DNA of 64,000 bases from CALAED01 sp036378315 (GTDB lineage Bacteria > Actinomycetota > Actinomycetes > Streptosporangiales > Streptosporangiaceae), in assembly GCA_036378315.1 (NCBI GenBank), contig DASUWU010000177.1:1-64000 (forward strand). Direction: 5' to 3'. The position numbers and the translations under genes were made by a program. Shown piece after piece: positions 1-7,015 of this stretch (position 1 is its first letter; the number at the start of each line of letters is the position of its first letter). The notes beneath the pieces were generated by a model. It did no database searches. It had not been told where the DNA came from and was given only the letters and a program-made list of their open reading frames with translations.

Positions 1-174
1 CTCGACCCGCTGCCGCGCGGCGTCAGCGGCGCCGGTTCGACCGGCCTCGGCCTCGACATCGCCCGCCGCGTGGCTGAGGCGGCCGATGGCGCGCTGACCC
101 TCGGGGCCGCGCCGGGCGGCGGGGCGCTGGTCGAGGTCGAGTTGGGCGGTCCCGCCGTGCCCCCGCGGCCTTAG
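1..174 (+). CDS. Sensor histidine kinase, C-terminal end (partial)
   Basis: Only the last 57 codons are in the window, ending at a TAG at 172-174. The motif GSTGLGLDIARR matches the G2-box (GTGLGL) of the HATPase_c ATP-binding domain, which in histidine kinases lies near the C-terminus and holds the triphosphate of ATP. About 20 residues later comes a short beta-strand-like GGALVEVEL segment, also typical of the domain end. The following gene encodes a secreted PepSY protein, a frequent neighbour of two-component systems. The sensor and HisKA parts are outside the window, so the signal is unknown. Other GHKL ATPases share this box, but a kinase is the best reading. Confidence 0.75.
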   Translation, partial: LDPLPRGVSGAGSTGLGLDIARRVAEAADGALTLGAAPGGGALVEVELGGPAVPPRP

Positions 175-263
175 CCGCGCCTTAGCCATCGCACAGGGTC
201 GCCCTAGCCGGGCCCGCGCGAGTCTCGTAGCCGTACCGCACACCGAGATCGCGGAGGAAACCG

Positions 264-890
264 ATGCGTAAGCCACTCTTCGTCGCCATGACCGCGAGCG
301 CCACGCTCCTCGTCGGGGGCGGCGTCGCGGTCGCCATGGCCGGCCAGCCGACGAACGCCACGAAGGCGGCTGCCACGCGGGTGGACGCGCCGGCGGCGTC
401 CACCTCCATCGCCGGGTCGAGGATCACGCCGGCGCAGGCCAGGGCGGTCGCGCTGCGGCGCACGGGCGGCGGGCAGGTCGCCTCGACCGAGCTGGAGGAC
501 GAGCACGGCCGGCTGGTCTGGAAGGTCGATGTACGGAAGGGCGCCGCCCGGTGGCGGGTCGACGTGGACGCCGCCACGGGGCTCGTCGTGCGCGCGCGGT
601 CCGACCAGAGCGCACGGCGGGCCGCCGGCTCCGGCGCCGCGCACGTCGACGACCGGCGCGCAAGCGGCGCCGACGACGGCGCCCGCGCCGTCCGGGACGG
701 TCGCGGCGCCGACGACTCCCTCGCCCACGATGCCGCCGACGACCACGGCCGGGATGACCACGGCCGGGATGACCACGGCCGGGACGGCCACGGTCGCGAC
801 GACAGCGGTCGCGACGACCATGGCCACGACGGCGGCACCGACGACCACGGTCACGACGAGGACCACGGCGGCCACGGAGCCGACGGCTGA
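264..890 (+). CDS. Secreted PepSY-domain protein with His/Asp-rich C-terminal tail
   Basis: This 208-residue protein starts at an ATG preceded by GAGGAAACC. It opens with MRKP and a hydrophobic segment of about 25 residues, a Sec-type signal peptide or N-terminal anchor. Residues of roughly 53-112 form one PepSY unit (ITPAQARAVAL..., LVWKVDV, WRVDVDAATGLVV), a fold usually found outside the membrane in proteins that restrain peptidases or serve sensor kinases. From about residue 150 the chain is almost only D, H, G and R, with repeated DDHGR units that could bind metal. It sits just downstream of a histidine-kinase end, so a link to that sensor is likely but unproven. PepSY is clear; the role of the tail is not. 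Confidence 0.8.
   Translation: MRKPLFVAMTASATLLVGGGVAVAMAGQPTNATKAAATRVDAPAASTSIAGSRITPAQARAVALRRTGGGQVASTELEDEHGRLVWKVDVRKGAARWRVDVDAATGLVVRARSDQSARRAAGSGAAHVDDRRASGADDGARAVRDGRGADDSLAHDAADDHGRDDHGRDDHGRDGHGRDDSGRDDHGHDGGTDDHGHDEDHGGHGADG
739..800 (+). repeat. In-frame tandem repeat encoding DDHGR units
   Basis: A 15-base unit close to GATGACCACGGCCGG is repeated about three times and then decays into related D/H/G/R codons. It encodes the histidine-aspartate-rich tail of the PepSY protein. The near-identity of the copies at DNA level suggests recent slippage expansion. Confidence 0.7.
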
Positions 891-903
891 GCGCTCCCAC
901 TGG

Positions 904-933
904 GCCTCCCCGGGCCATCCGGTCCGGGGAGGC
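904..933. terminator. Bidirectional terminator-like hairpin
   Basis: The arms GCCTCCCCGG (904-913) and CCGGGGAGGC (924-933) pair perfectly around a 10-base loop, with no U-tract. It lies between two convergent genes (PepSY protein ending 890, SDR ending 961) and could serve both. Confidence 0.65.
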
Positions 934-960
934 ACCCATGCGCGCCCGGGCCCGGCGGCT

Positions 961-1773
961 TCAGGGGGTGACCGGGTCGTCCTGCCCGGCGGGGACGAGG
1001 CCGAGGGTACGGGCGCGTGGATTGCCGTCGACGCGGCGGAGGAGGTCGTCGAGATCGTCGACGGCATGGACGAACCGGCCGTTGAAGGCGTCGTAGCGGC
1101 CGGAGAGCAGCGCCTCGACGTGTTCGGCGGCGGCCGAGGCCGGGGTCCAGGCGTCGGCGGGCAGCTTGTCGGCATCGGGACGCTGCGCCGTCATGGCGGT
1201 GCGGACCATCCCCGGGCTGAAGTCGATCACGGTGACGCCGGTGCCCTCGAGCTCGGCGGTGAGCACCGCGCTCAGCCGCAGTAGCGCGGCCTTGGACACG
1301 CCGTACGGGCTGGGCGAACCGCGCAGATCGGTGCGGAAGGCCGCCTTGGAGTTGATGTTGATCACTCGTCCGCGGCCGTGCTCGACCATCGACGGCAGCA
1401 CGCGGCGCAGGAACAGCACCGGGCCGCGCAGATTCGTCTCGATCACCCGCCACCACGTATCGAGATCGGCGTCCAGGAAACTCTCCCAGGCGCCGAGGTA
1501 GCCGGCGTTGTTGATCAGCGCTTCGATGGGCCCGAAGGCGTCCTCGACCGTGCGGCAGACGCGATCGACGTCGCCGGGGTCGGCGACGTCGCCGGTCACC
1601 ATGATGGCCGCACCGCCGGATTCGGTGACGAGACGCGCCGTTTCGGCCAGTTCTCCCTCCGTACGGGACGTGAGGCCGAGGCGGTGGCCGGCCGCGCCGA
1701 GCCGCACCGCGATCTCCCGGCCGATCCCGCGGCCCGCGCCGGTGACCAGAGTTACCGTTCCCGCACTGCCCAT
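961..1773 (-). CDS. Short-chain dehydrogenase/reductase (SDR family)
   Basis: A 270-residue classical SDR, NAD(P)-dependent. The cofactor motif TGAGRGIG is at residues 11-18, NNAG lies in the middle, and the catalytic serine region NINSK is followed by the Tyr-x3-Lys pair in YGVSK. The length fits the family. I chose the ATG at 1773 because the cofactor motif then sits near residue 11; the upstream Arg-rich extension to 1821 looks non-coding. It converges on the PepSY gene across a shared hairpin. The substrate cannot be read from sequence; the class includes 3-ketoacyl reductases and sugar or steroid dehydrogenases. Confidence 0.85.
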   Translation of the reverse strand: MGSAGTVTLVTGAGRGIGREIAVRLGAAGHRLGLTSRTEGELAETARLVTESGGAAIMVTGDVADPGDVDRVCRTVEDAFGPIEALINNAGYLGAWESFLDADLDTWWRVIETNLRGPVLFLRRVLPSMVEHGRGRVININSKAAFRTDLRGSPSPYGVSKAALLRLSAVLTAELEGTGVTVIDFSPGMVRTAMTAQRPDADKLPADAWTPASAAAEHVEALLSGRYDAFNGRFVHAVDDLDDLLRRVDGNPRARTLGLVPAGQDDPVTP

Positions 1774-1956
1774 ACCGATCGTCTTACCACTCCGCGGCCG
1801 GCCGCGGGACCGCGGGCGCACCCGCCGCTCACCGATGGGCGCGTCTCGGGTGCGAAGGCCGGCCGTGCGCGGCTGATCGCGGCGATGCCTCGCCTAGGCT
1901 CGGGATCGCGGGCCCGCGCGGGCGGCCCGCCGAGGGCACGGGAGGAGGTGGCGCTC

Positions 1957-2802
1957 GTGCCGGAGCGGCGCCAACCCGCCCGGGCTGCGGAGCGCGGCGA
2001 CCGGTCGGAGCTGCGGGCCGACTGCGCGAGCTGCTTCGGGTTGTGCTGCGTCGCGCTGCGCCTGTCCGCCTCGGCCGACTTCGCCATCGACAAGGACGCC
2101 GGGCGGCCGTGCCCCAACCTGCGCCAGGACTTTCGCTGCGGTATCCACAGCGACCTGCGCCGGGAGGGCTTTCCCGGCTGCGTGGCCTACGACTGCTTCG
2201 GCGCCGGCCAGAAGGTCTCCCAGATCACCTTCGGCGGCCGCGACTGGCGGCGCGCGCCGGAGATCGCGCGGCCGATGTTCGAGGTCTTTCCGGTCATGCG
2301 GCAGCTGCACGAGCTCCTCTGGTATCTGGCCGAAGCGCTCCGGCTGCCGGACGCCGGCCCGCTCCACCCCGAGCTCCGCCGTGCACGGGACGAGATCGAA
2401 CGGCTCACCCGCGGCGATCCGGCGGCGCTGGCCGGCCTGGACGTGGCCGCCCGCCGCCGCGCCGCGGGCGCGTTGCTGCGCCGGGCCAGCGAGCTGGTCA
2501 GGGCCGCCGTCACCGGGCCGAAGCAGGACCGGAGCGGCGCCGACCTCATCGGCGCCGATCTGCGCGGCGCGGATCTCAGGGGCGCCACCCTGCGCGCCGC
2601 CCGTCTCGTCGGCGCGGACCTACGCGGCGCCGACCTGTCGGCGGCCGACCTGTTGGGCGCCGATCTTCGTGGTGCCGATCTCAGCGGCGCCGCGCTCGCG
2701 GGGAGCTTGTTCCTGGCCCAACCCGGGGTCGAGGCCGCGCGCGGCGACGGCCGTACGACGCTGCCGCCCGCGCTCACCCGTCCCGCCCACTGGCCGGTCT
2801 AG
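1957..2802 (+). CDS. Pentapeptide-repeat protein with N-terminal cysteine cluster
   Basis: The 281-residue reading starts at a GTG eight bases after GGAGGAGG; the open frame extends further upstream without a ribosome site. Near residue 26 is a C-x2-C-x3-CC cluster (CASCFGLCC), followed by four more cysteines over the next 60 residues (CPNL, RCGIH, GCVAYDCFG). This resembles the YkgJ-type zinc- or iron-chelating domains. A helical middle follows. Residues of about 190-250 are a right-handed-helix pentapeptide array of A(D/N)LxG units (GADLIGADLRGADLRG and onward). Pentapeptide folds are rigid rods, sometimes DNA-mimicking. The function of this combination is not known to me. Confidence 0.75.
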   Translation: MPERRQPARAAERGDRSELRADCASCFGLCCVALRLSASADFAIDKDAGRPCPNLRQDFRCGIHSDLRREGFPGCVAYDCFGAGQKVSQITFGGRDWRRAPEIARPMFEVFPVMRQLHELLWYLAEALRLPDAGPLHPELRRARDEIERLTRGDPAALAGLDVAARRRAAGALLRRASELVRAAVTGPKQDRSGADLIGADLRGADLRGATLRAARLVGADLRGADLSAADLLGADLRGADLSGAALAGSLFLAQPGVEAARGDGRTTLPPALTRPAHWPV

Positions 2803-2827
2803 GAACTCGGCGCCGGCGGCCCGCCGG

Positions 2828-3109
2828 TCAGGGCCAGCGGACCGCCGCGTTCTCGGCCTTCACGTGGTAGGGGAAGTAGGCCATCGTCGTGTAACCCTCG
2901 TCGTGGCACGCCCAGCACAGGTAGGTGCGGTGCCCGCGCGCGCTCGGCCGCGAAGCGCCGGCGCCGTCCGACCCGGCCCGCAGGCAGGGCGGGCACTGGC
3001 ACGGCGACCAGCCCACGATGGTCTGGCCGGCCCGCATCACATGGCCGCGCGGGCACTCGGTGGGCGAGCCCTCCTCGGCCCTCGCCAGGAGGCCGTGAAC
3101 TCTTGCCAT
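2828..3109 (-). CDS. Small cysteine-rich protein of unknown function
   Basis: A 93-residue protein with three Cys/His clusters: CPRGH near residue 19, CQCPPC near 37-42, and CWACH near 65-69. They are spaced like a zinc-binding or rubredoxin-like knuckle. There is no signal peptide or membrane segment. The gene is convergent with the pentapeptide-repeat gene and divergent from the acyl-CoA dehydrogenase, sharing its AT-rich upstream region. I do not recognise the family by name. The regular cysteine spacing and GHRTYLCWACHDEGY block argue that it is a real gene. Confidence 0.6.
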   Translation of the reverse strand: MARVHGLLARAEEGSPTECPRGHVMRAGQTIVGWSPCQCPPCLRAGSDGAGASRPSARGHRTYLCWACHDEGYTTMAYFPYHVKAENAAVRWP

Positions 3110-3174
3110 GGGCGCTGCCCTCCCGAGCCGGTCGGCGGTGCTGCGTGCCGGATGCCGCGCCGGCGTCTCATCCG

Positions 3175-3300
3175 CAAATCAGTTCGATTGTATTTGGATC
3201 GAATTCTTGATCACAATCCGTCGCCCATGCGTTCCCGCGGCGGCGCGCACCCTCTGGAATCGGATTCTAGAATTCCGTACGACCCCCGATATACGAGGAA
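3175..3300. promoter_or_regulatory. AT-rich divergent regulatory region with operator-like dyads
   Basis: This stretch is much richer in A+T than its surroundings and separates the small Cys-rich gene from the acyl-CoA dehydrogenase gene. It holds TTCGAT-N9-ATCGAA (3183-3203), the perfect 10-mer palindrome ATTCTAGAAT (3264-3273) inside GGATTCTAGAATTCC, and GAATC-G-GATTC (3257-3267). These are typical of TetR-type operators controlling acyl-CoA metabolism. No convincing -35/-10 pair was identified. Confidence 0.5.
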
Positions 3301-3314
3301 CGCGAGGACCGGAC

Positions 3315-4451
3315 ATGGACGCGCAGGACTTCGCCGACGTGCTGGGCGCGGTACGGACGTTCGTACGGGAGCAGGTGATCCCGCGCGAGGACGACATCGA
3401 GCGGACCGACGAGATCCCCGCCGACCTGCGCGAGGCGGCCAAGCGCATGGGGCTGTTCGGGTACGCGCTGCCGGAGGAGTACGGCGGGCTCGGGCTCGAC
3501 CTCGGCGAGGAGGTCCGGCTGGCCTTCGAGCTCGGGTACGCGAGCCCCGCCTTCCGTTCGATGTTCGGCACGAGCAACGGCATCGCCGGACAGGTCCTGG
3601 TGCACGCCGGCACCGCCGAACAGCGTGCGGCCTGGCTGCCCCGGCTGGCGAGCGGGGAGGTCATCGCCGCGTTCGCGCTCACCGAGGCCGAGGCGGGCTC
3701 CGATCCCAGCACCCTCACCACATCCGCGGCCAGGGACGGCGCCGGCCACTACGTCATCGACGGGGCCAAGCGGTTCATCACGAACGCGCCCGAGGCCGAC
3801 GTCTTCATGGTCTTCGCGCGCACCGGCGGCGCCGGCGGGCGCGGCATCTCCACCTTCCTGGTCGAACGCGGCACCCCCGGCCTGAAGATCGGCCCGCCGG
3901 ACGACAAGATGGGACAGCGCGGCGCGCACACCGCCGAGGTCTTCTTCGACGCCGTCCGGATCCCGAAGGACAACCTGATCGGGGACGAGGGCACCGGCTT
4001 CAGGACCGCCATGGCGTCGCTGGCGCACGGCCGGCTGAGCATCGCGGCCGTCTGCGTCGGGCTCGCCCAGCGCATCCTGGACGAGACCGTGGCCTATGCC
4101 GCGGGCCGCACCCAGGGCGGGCACACGATCGGCGAGTACCAGCTGGTGCAGGGCCTGATCGCCGACTCGCAGACCGAGCTGTACGCGGGACGGGCGATGG
4201 TGCTCGAGGCCGCTCGCGCCTACGACACGGGGGAGGACACCAAGCTGGGTCCGTCGTGCGCGAAGTACTTCTGCTCGGAGATGCTCGGCCGGGTCGCCGA
4301 TCGGGCCGTCCAGGTCTTCGGCGGCATGGGCTATATGCGCGGCGTCCCGGTCGAACGGTTCTACCGCGACGCGCGGTTGTTCCGCATCTACGAGGGCACC
4401 AGCCAGATCCAGCAACTCGTGATCGCCAGGCGGCTGCTCGCCAACCGGTAG
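3315..4451 (+). CDS. Acyl-CoA dehydrogenase
   Basis: A 378-residue FAD-dependent acyl-CoA dehydrogenase, which oxidises acyl-CoA to 2-enoyl-CoA and passes electrons to ETF. All three parts are present: the helical N-domain (EYGGLGLD), the beta-domain with FALTEAEAGSD and the FITNAPEAD block, and the C-terminal helical domain with QVFGGMGYMRG. The catalytic glutamate is the E of IYEGTSQIQ near the end. The ATG at 3315 follows GAGGACC. It stands alone behind an operator-like region, so control by a TetR-type repressor is plausible. Chain-length or branched-chain preference cannot be assigned. Confidence 0.93.
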   Translation: MDAQDFADVLGAVRTFVREQVIPREDDIERTDEIPADLREAAKRMGLFGYALPEEYGGLGLDLGEEVRLAFELGYASPAFRSMFGTSNGIAGQVLVHAGTAEQRAAWLPRLASGEVIAAFALTEAEAGSDPSTLTTSAARDGAGHYVIDGAKRFITNAPEADVFMVFARTGGAGGRGISTFLVERGTPGLKIGPPDDKMGQRGAHTAEVFFDAVRIPKDNLIGDEGTGFRTAMASLAHGRLSIAAVCVGLAQRILDETVAYAAGRTQGGHTIGEYQLVQGLIADSQTELYAGRAMVLEAARAYDTGEDTKLGPSCAKYFCSEMLGRVADRAVQVFGGMGYMRGVPVERFYRDARLFRIYEGTSQIQQLVIARRLLANR

Positions 4452-4616
4452 GGCGACTCGACCGTCCCATCGTCAACGAGTGGGCGAGCGGCGGGATGGG
4501 ATGCATCATCGCAGGTCAAAGTGGGCATAAAGGACTGCGTGGGCACCTGTCCGAGGTGCGAAGCTCGACGGCTCGGATGAGAAGGAACGCACCGCACGGG
4601 GGGAGACAGAGCGGTC

Positions 4617-5525
4617 ATGGAGGGTTTCCGGAGCACGAGCGACCGGCAGGACGAGACTTTTACCGACCTTCGTCGCGCGGGTCCCACCGCGGCGCGGATG
4701 CTGGTGGGCGCGCAGCTGCGCCGGTTCCGCCTGCGGGCGGGGATCGGCCGGGAAGAGGCCGGCGCGGCGATCCGCGCCTCCGAGTCCGAGGTCAGGGGGC
4801 TTGAGCTCGGGCGCAGCGGCTTCCGGAGACGGGACGTCGTCGACCTGCTCACCCTCTACGGGGTCGCCGACGAGGCGGAACGGCAGGCCGTACTCGAGCT
4901 GGCCGAGCAGGCCGGCGCTCCTGGCTGGTGGCAGCGCTACGACGATGTGGTGCCCGCGTGGCACGAGCCGTACCTCGGTCTCGAGCAGGCCGCCTCCGTC
5001 ATCCGCTGCTACGAGGTGGGAAACATCCCGGAGCTGCTGCAAACCCCCGACTACACGAGAGCCGTCGTCAGGTCCCAACACCCGGCGGCCACGGAAGCGG
5101 AGGTCGCCCGGCATGTCGACCTGCTGAGCGAGCGGCAGCGGATCCTGTGGCATGCGGAACCTGCCCACCTGTGGGCGGTGATCGACGAAACGGCGCTGCG
5201 CCGGCCGCCCGGCGGTGTCGAGGAGATGCGCGACCAGCTCCGCCATCTCATCGAGGTGATGGCCGAGCTGCCGAACGTCACCGTCCAGGTGCTGCCCCTC
5301 AGCGGCGGCGGGCACGTCGCGACCAGCGGGCCCATCGCCCTCCTGCGGTTCCCCGAGGACGAGTTGCCGGACATCGTGTTCCTGCGGCAGCTCAACGGCG
5401 CCGTCTACCTCGATGAGCCATCCCATACCGATCGATACCGGGATGTCCTCGACCAGCTGGTCGTCCACGCCGAGCTCCCGATCGAGACGGGGCTGATCCT
5501 CAGCCGCATCATCGACGAGATCTGA
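4617..5525 (+). CDS. XRE-family regulator with DUF5753 domain
   Basis: 302 residues. An N-terminal helix-turn-helix of the XRE type covers about residues 25-85 (LRRFRLRAGIGREEAGAAIRAS then SEVRGLELG). The rest, with WWQRYDDVVPAW, the LQTPDYTRAV stretch and the LRHLIEVMAELPNVTVQVLP block, is the DUF5753 domain common in Streptomyces-like bacteria. Such regulators occur in large numbers and often pair with a small DUF397 gene; none is adjacent here. The ATG at 4617 follows GGGGAGA. Target and ligand are unknown. Confidence 0.9.
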   Translation: MEGFRSTSDRQDETFTDLRRAGPTAARMLVGAQLRRFRLRAGIGREEAGAAIRASESEVRGLELGRSGFRRRDVVDLLTLYGVADEAERQAVLELAEQAGAPGWWQRYDDVVPAWHEPYLGLEQAASVIRCYEVGNIPELLQTPDYTRAVVRSQHPAATEAEVARHVDLLSERQRILWHAEPAHLWAVIDETALRRPPGGVEEMRDQLRHLIEVMAELPNVTVQVLPLSGGGHVATSGPIALLRFPEDELPDIVFLRQLNGAVYLDEPSHTDRYRDVLDQLVVHAELPIETGLILSRIIDEI

Positions 5526-5560
5526 CCGGCGACCGCGGCCGCCGGGCCGCCCGCAATGGT

Positions 5561-5590
5561 TTCGCATCGGACCGCGAGGTTGGGTATGGT
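5561..5590 (+). promoter_or_regulatory. Predicted promoter for the tRNA-Thr/tRNA-Met/rpmG unit
   Basis: TTCGCA (5561-5566) and TATGGT (5585-5590) are separated by 18 bases, about 21 bases before the mature 5' end of tRNA-Thr. The fit to the housekeeping sigma factor is fair. Prediction by eye only. Confidence 0.45.
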
Positions 5591-5611
5591 TGCCTCGCGC
5601 GTACGGCACAG

Positions 5612-5684
5612 GCCCCTTTAGCTCAGTCGGCAGAGCGTCTCCATGGTAAGGAGAAGGTCTACGGTTCGATTCCGTAAAGGGGCT
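5612..5684 (+). tRNA. tRNA-Thr (anticodon GGT)
   Basis: A 73-base cloverleaf: acceptor GCCCCTT pairing with AAGGGGC, D-stem GCTC/GAGC, anticodon stem TCTCC/GGAGA with loop ATGGTAA giving anticodon GGT, and T-arm TACGG-TTCGATT-CCGTA. The 3' CCA is not encoded. It reads ACC (and ACT) codons. It is followed by tRNA-Met and rpmG, the usual actinobacterial order. Confidence 0.95.
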
Positions 5685-5724
5685 CCGGTATCCTGACTTG
5701 CCTGGTCGTTCCCGACCATTCCAC

Positions 5725-5798
5725 GGCGGAGTAGCTCAGTCAGGCAGAGCAAGCGGCTCATAATCGCTGTGTCGCCGGTTCAAGTCCGGCCTCCGCTA
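5725..5798 (+). tRNA. tRNA-Met (anticodon CAT)
   Basis: A 74-base cloverleaf: acceptor GGCGGAG pairing with CTCCGCT (G-U at the end pair), D-arm GCTC/GAGC, anticodon stem AGCGG/TCGCT with loop CTCATAA, and T-arm GCCGG-TTCAAGT-CCGGC. No CCA is encoded. The anticodon stem lacks the three consecutive G-C pairs of initiator tRNA, so this should be the elongator. Confidence 0.93.
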
Positions 5799-5873
5799 CT
5801 ACCTGGCCGGCGCCCTCACGGGCGCGGGCCCAGGTGACACTACGTCATCCCCTAGCGAGAAGGGCACTCCCAC

Positions 5874-6038
5874 GTGGCTGCCACCGACATACGCCCGAAG
5901 ATCACGCTGGCCTGCCAGGAGTGCAAGCACCGCAACTACATCACGCGGAAGAACCGGCGCAACGACCCCGACAGGCTCGAGCTGAAGAAGTACTGCCCGA
6001 ACTGCCGGACGCACCGCCCGCACCGCGAGACCCGCTGA
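5874..6038 (+). CDS. rpmG: Ribosomal protein bL33, zinc-binding form
   Basis: 54 residues starting at a GTG 75 bases after tRNA-Met. The two knuckles CQEC and CPNC mark the C+ (zinc-binding) form of L33, a large-subunit protein near the E site. In actinobacteria C+ forms are often replaced by Cys-free paralogues under Zur control in zinc shortage; none is in this window. The gene is probably co-transcribed with the two tRNAs upstream. Confidence 0.93.
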   Translation: MAATDIRPKITLACQECKHRNYITRKNRRNDPDRLELKKYCPNCRTHRPHRETR

Positions 6039-6137
6039 CCGTCACTCCGGCCCGCCTTACCCCACCCCGGCTCGCCTTCCCCGCGGTGACCGCGGCCTGC
6101 GCCTGAGGACGCCGCGGCCTTCTGTTACCGTCGCGTC

Positions 6138-6587
6138 ATGCCAATCAACCGCGACTACATCGGGCACCGCTTCCCGCCGGCCGATCCGTACGAGATCAGC
6201 AGGGTCAAGATTCGGGAGTTCGCGGACGCGATCGGCGACCCCAACCCCGTCTACCGGGACCGAGCGGCCGCCGAGGCCGCCGGCCATCCCGACGTAGTGG
6301 CGCCGCCGACCTTCCCCATCGTGTTCACGCTCGGCGACGCGGGCTCCGTGCTGTCCGCGCCCGACCTCGGCATCAACTACGCCATGGTGGTGCACGGCGA
6401 GCAGCGGTTCGCCTACCAGCGCCCCATCTACGCCGGCGACTCCGTCGTGTGCGAGTCGACCATCACCGATATCAGGGCGGCCGGCCGCAACGAGCTGCTG
6501 ACCGTCGAAACCGTCGTGAAGACGGTCGACGGCGAGCACGTCTGCACCGCGTACAACTCGCTCATCGAACGCGGAGGTGCGGCATGA
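6138..6587 (+). CDS. hadA: HadA-type MaoC-like dehydratase subunit
   Basis: 149 residues of the FAS1-like/MaoC hot-dog fold. The core helix region reads DAIGDPNPVYRD: the catalytic D-x-N-P-I-H pattern is degenerate, as in HadA, the substrate-binding partner of the (3R)-hydroxyacyl-ACP dehydratase. Its stop overlaps the start of the next gene (ATGA), so the two should be translated together as a heterodimer. In mycobacteria HadAB works in FAS-II mycolate elongation. The likely host order makes no mycolates, so the acyl substrate here is uncertain. It lies between rpmG and murB as in Streptomyces. Confidence 0.85.
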   Translation: MPINRDYIGHRFPPADPYEISRVKIREFADAIGDPNPVYRDRAAAEAAGHPDVVAPPTFPIVFTLGDAGSVLSAPDLGINYAMVVHGEQRFAYQRPIYAGDSVVCESTITDIRAAGRNELLTVETVVKTVDGEHVCTAYNSLIERGGAA

Positions 6588-7009
6588 CAGCTCAGGTGAA
6601 GTACGACGAGGTCGAGGAGGGCGCGAAGCTGCCGGCGCGGACCTACCAGATCGACCGTCTCGACCTGGTGAAGTACGCGGGGGCTTCGGGCGACTTCAAC
6701 CCGATCCACTGGCGCGAGAGCTTCGCGACGTCCGTCGGCCTGCCCAACGTCATCGCGCACGGCATGTTCACGATGGCGCAGGCCGGCCGCTACGTCACCG
6801 ACTGGGCCGGCGACCCGGCCGCGGTGGTCGACTTCGGCGTCCGGTTCTCCGGCATGGTGGTCGTCCCCGACGACACCGGCAACGAGCTCGAGATCAGCGG
6901 CGTCGTCGAAAAGAAGCTCGACGACAACCTCGTGGTGCTCGCGCTCACCGCCCGCGCCCACGGAGAAAAGGTCCTGACCAGGGCCAAGGCCACCGTCCGG
7001 CTCGCCTAG
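6584..7009 (+). CDS. hadB: HadB-type MaoC-like dehydratase, catalytic subunit
   Basis: 141 residues of MaoC hot-dog fold. The hydratase-2 signature is intact: SGDFNPIHW carries the catalytic Asp and His, and VIAHGMFTMAQ forms the conserved following helix. It should dehydrate (3R)-hydroxyacyl thioesters to trans-2-enoyl thioesters with HadA. The ATG at 6584 overlaps the HadA stop by four bases. murB starts six bases after its stop, so dehydratase and peptidoglycan precursor synthesis appear co-transcribed. Confidence 0.88.
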   Translation: MTAQVKYDEVEEGAKLPARTYQIDRLDLVKYAGASGDFNPIHWRESFATSVGLPNVIAHGMFTMAQAGRYVTDWAGDPAAVVDFGVRFSGMVVVPDDTGNELEISGVVEKKLDDNLVVLALTARAHGEKVLTRAKATVRLA

Positions 7010-7015
7010 GCCGCC

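Noticed and set aside
738..883. Frame on the other strand or phase through the D/H repeats as a collagen-like protein
   Set aside because: The repeat is explained by the tail of the PepSY protein, and the alternative frames have no start site or secretion signal.
2381..4804. 807-codon plus-strand frame across the pentapeptide and acyl-CoA dehydrogenase genes
   Set aside because: It runs out of frame through two clear genes and their AT-rich spacer, and encodes Arg/Gly/Pro-rich nonsense.
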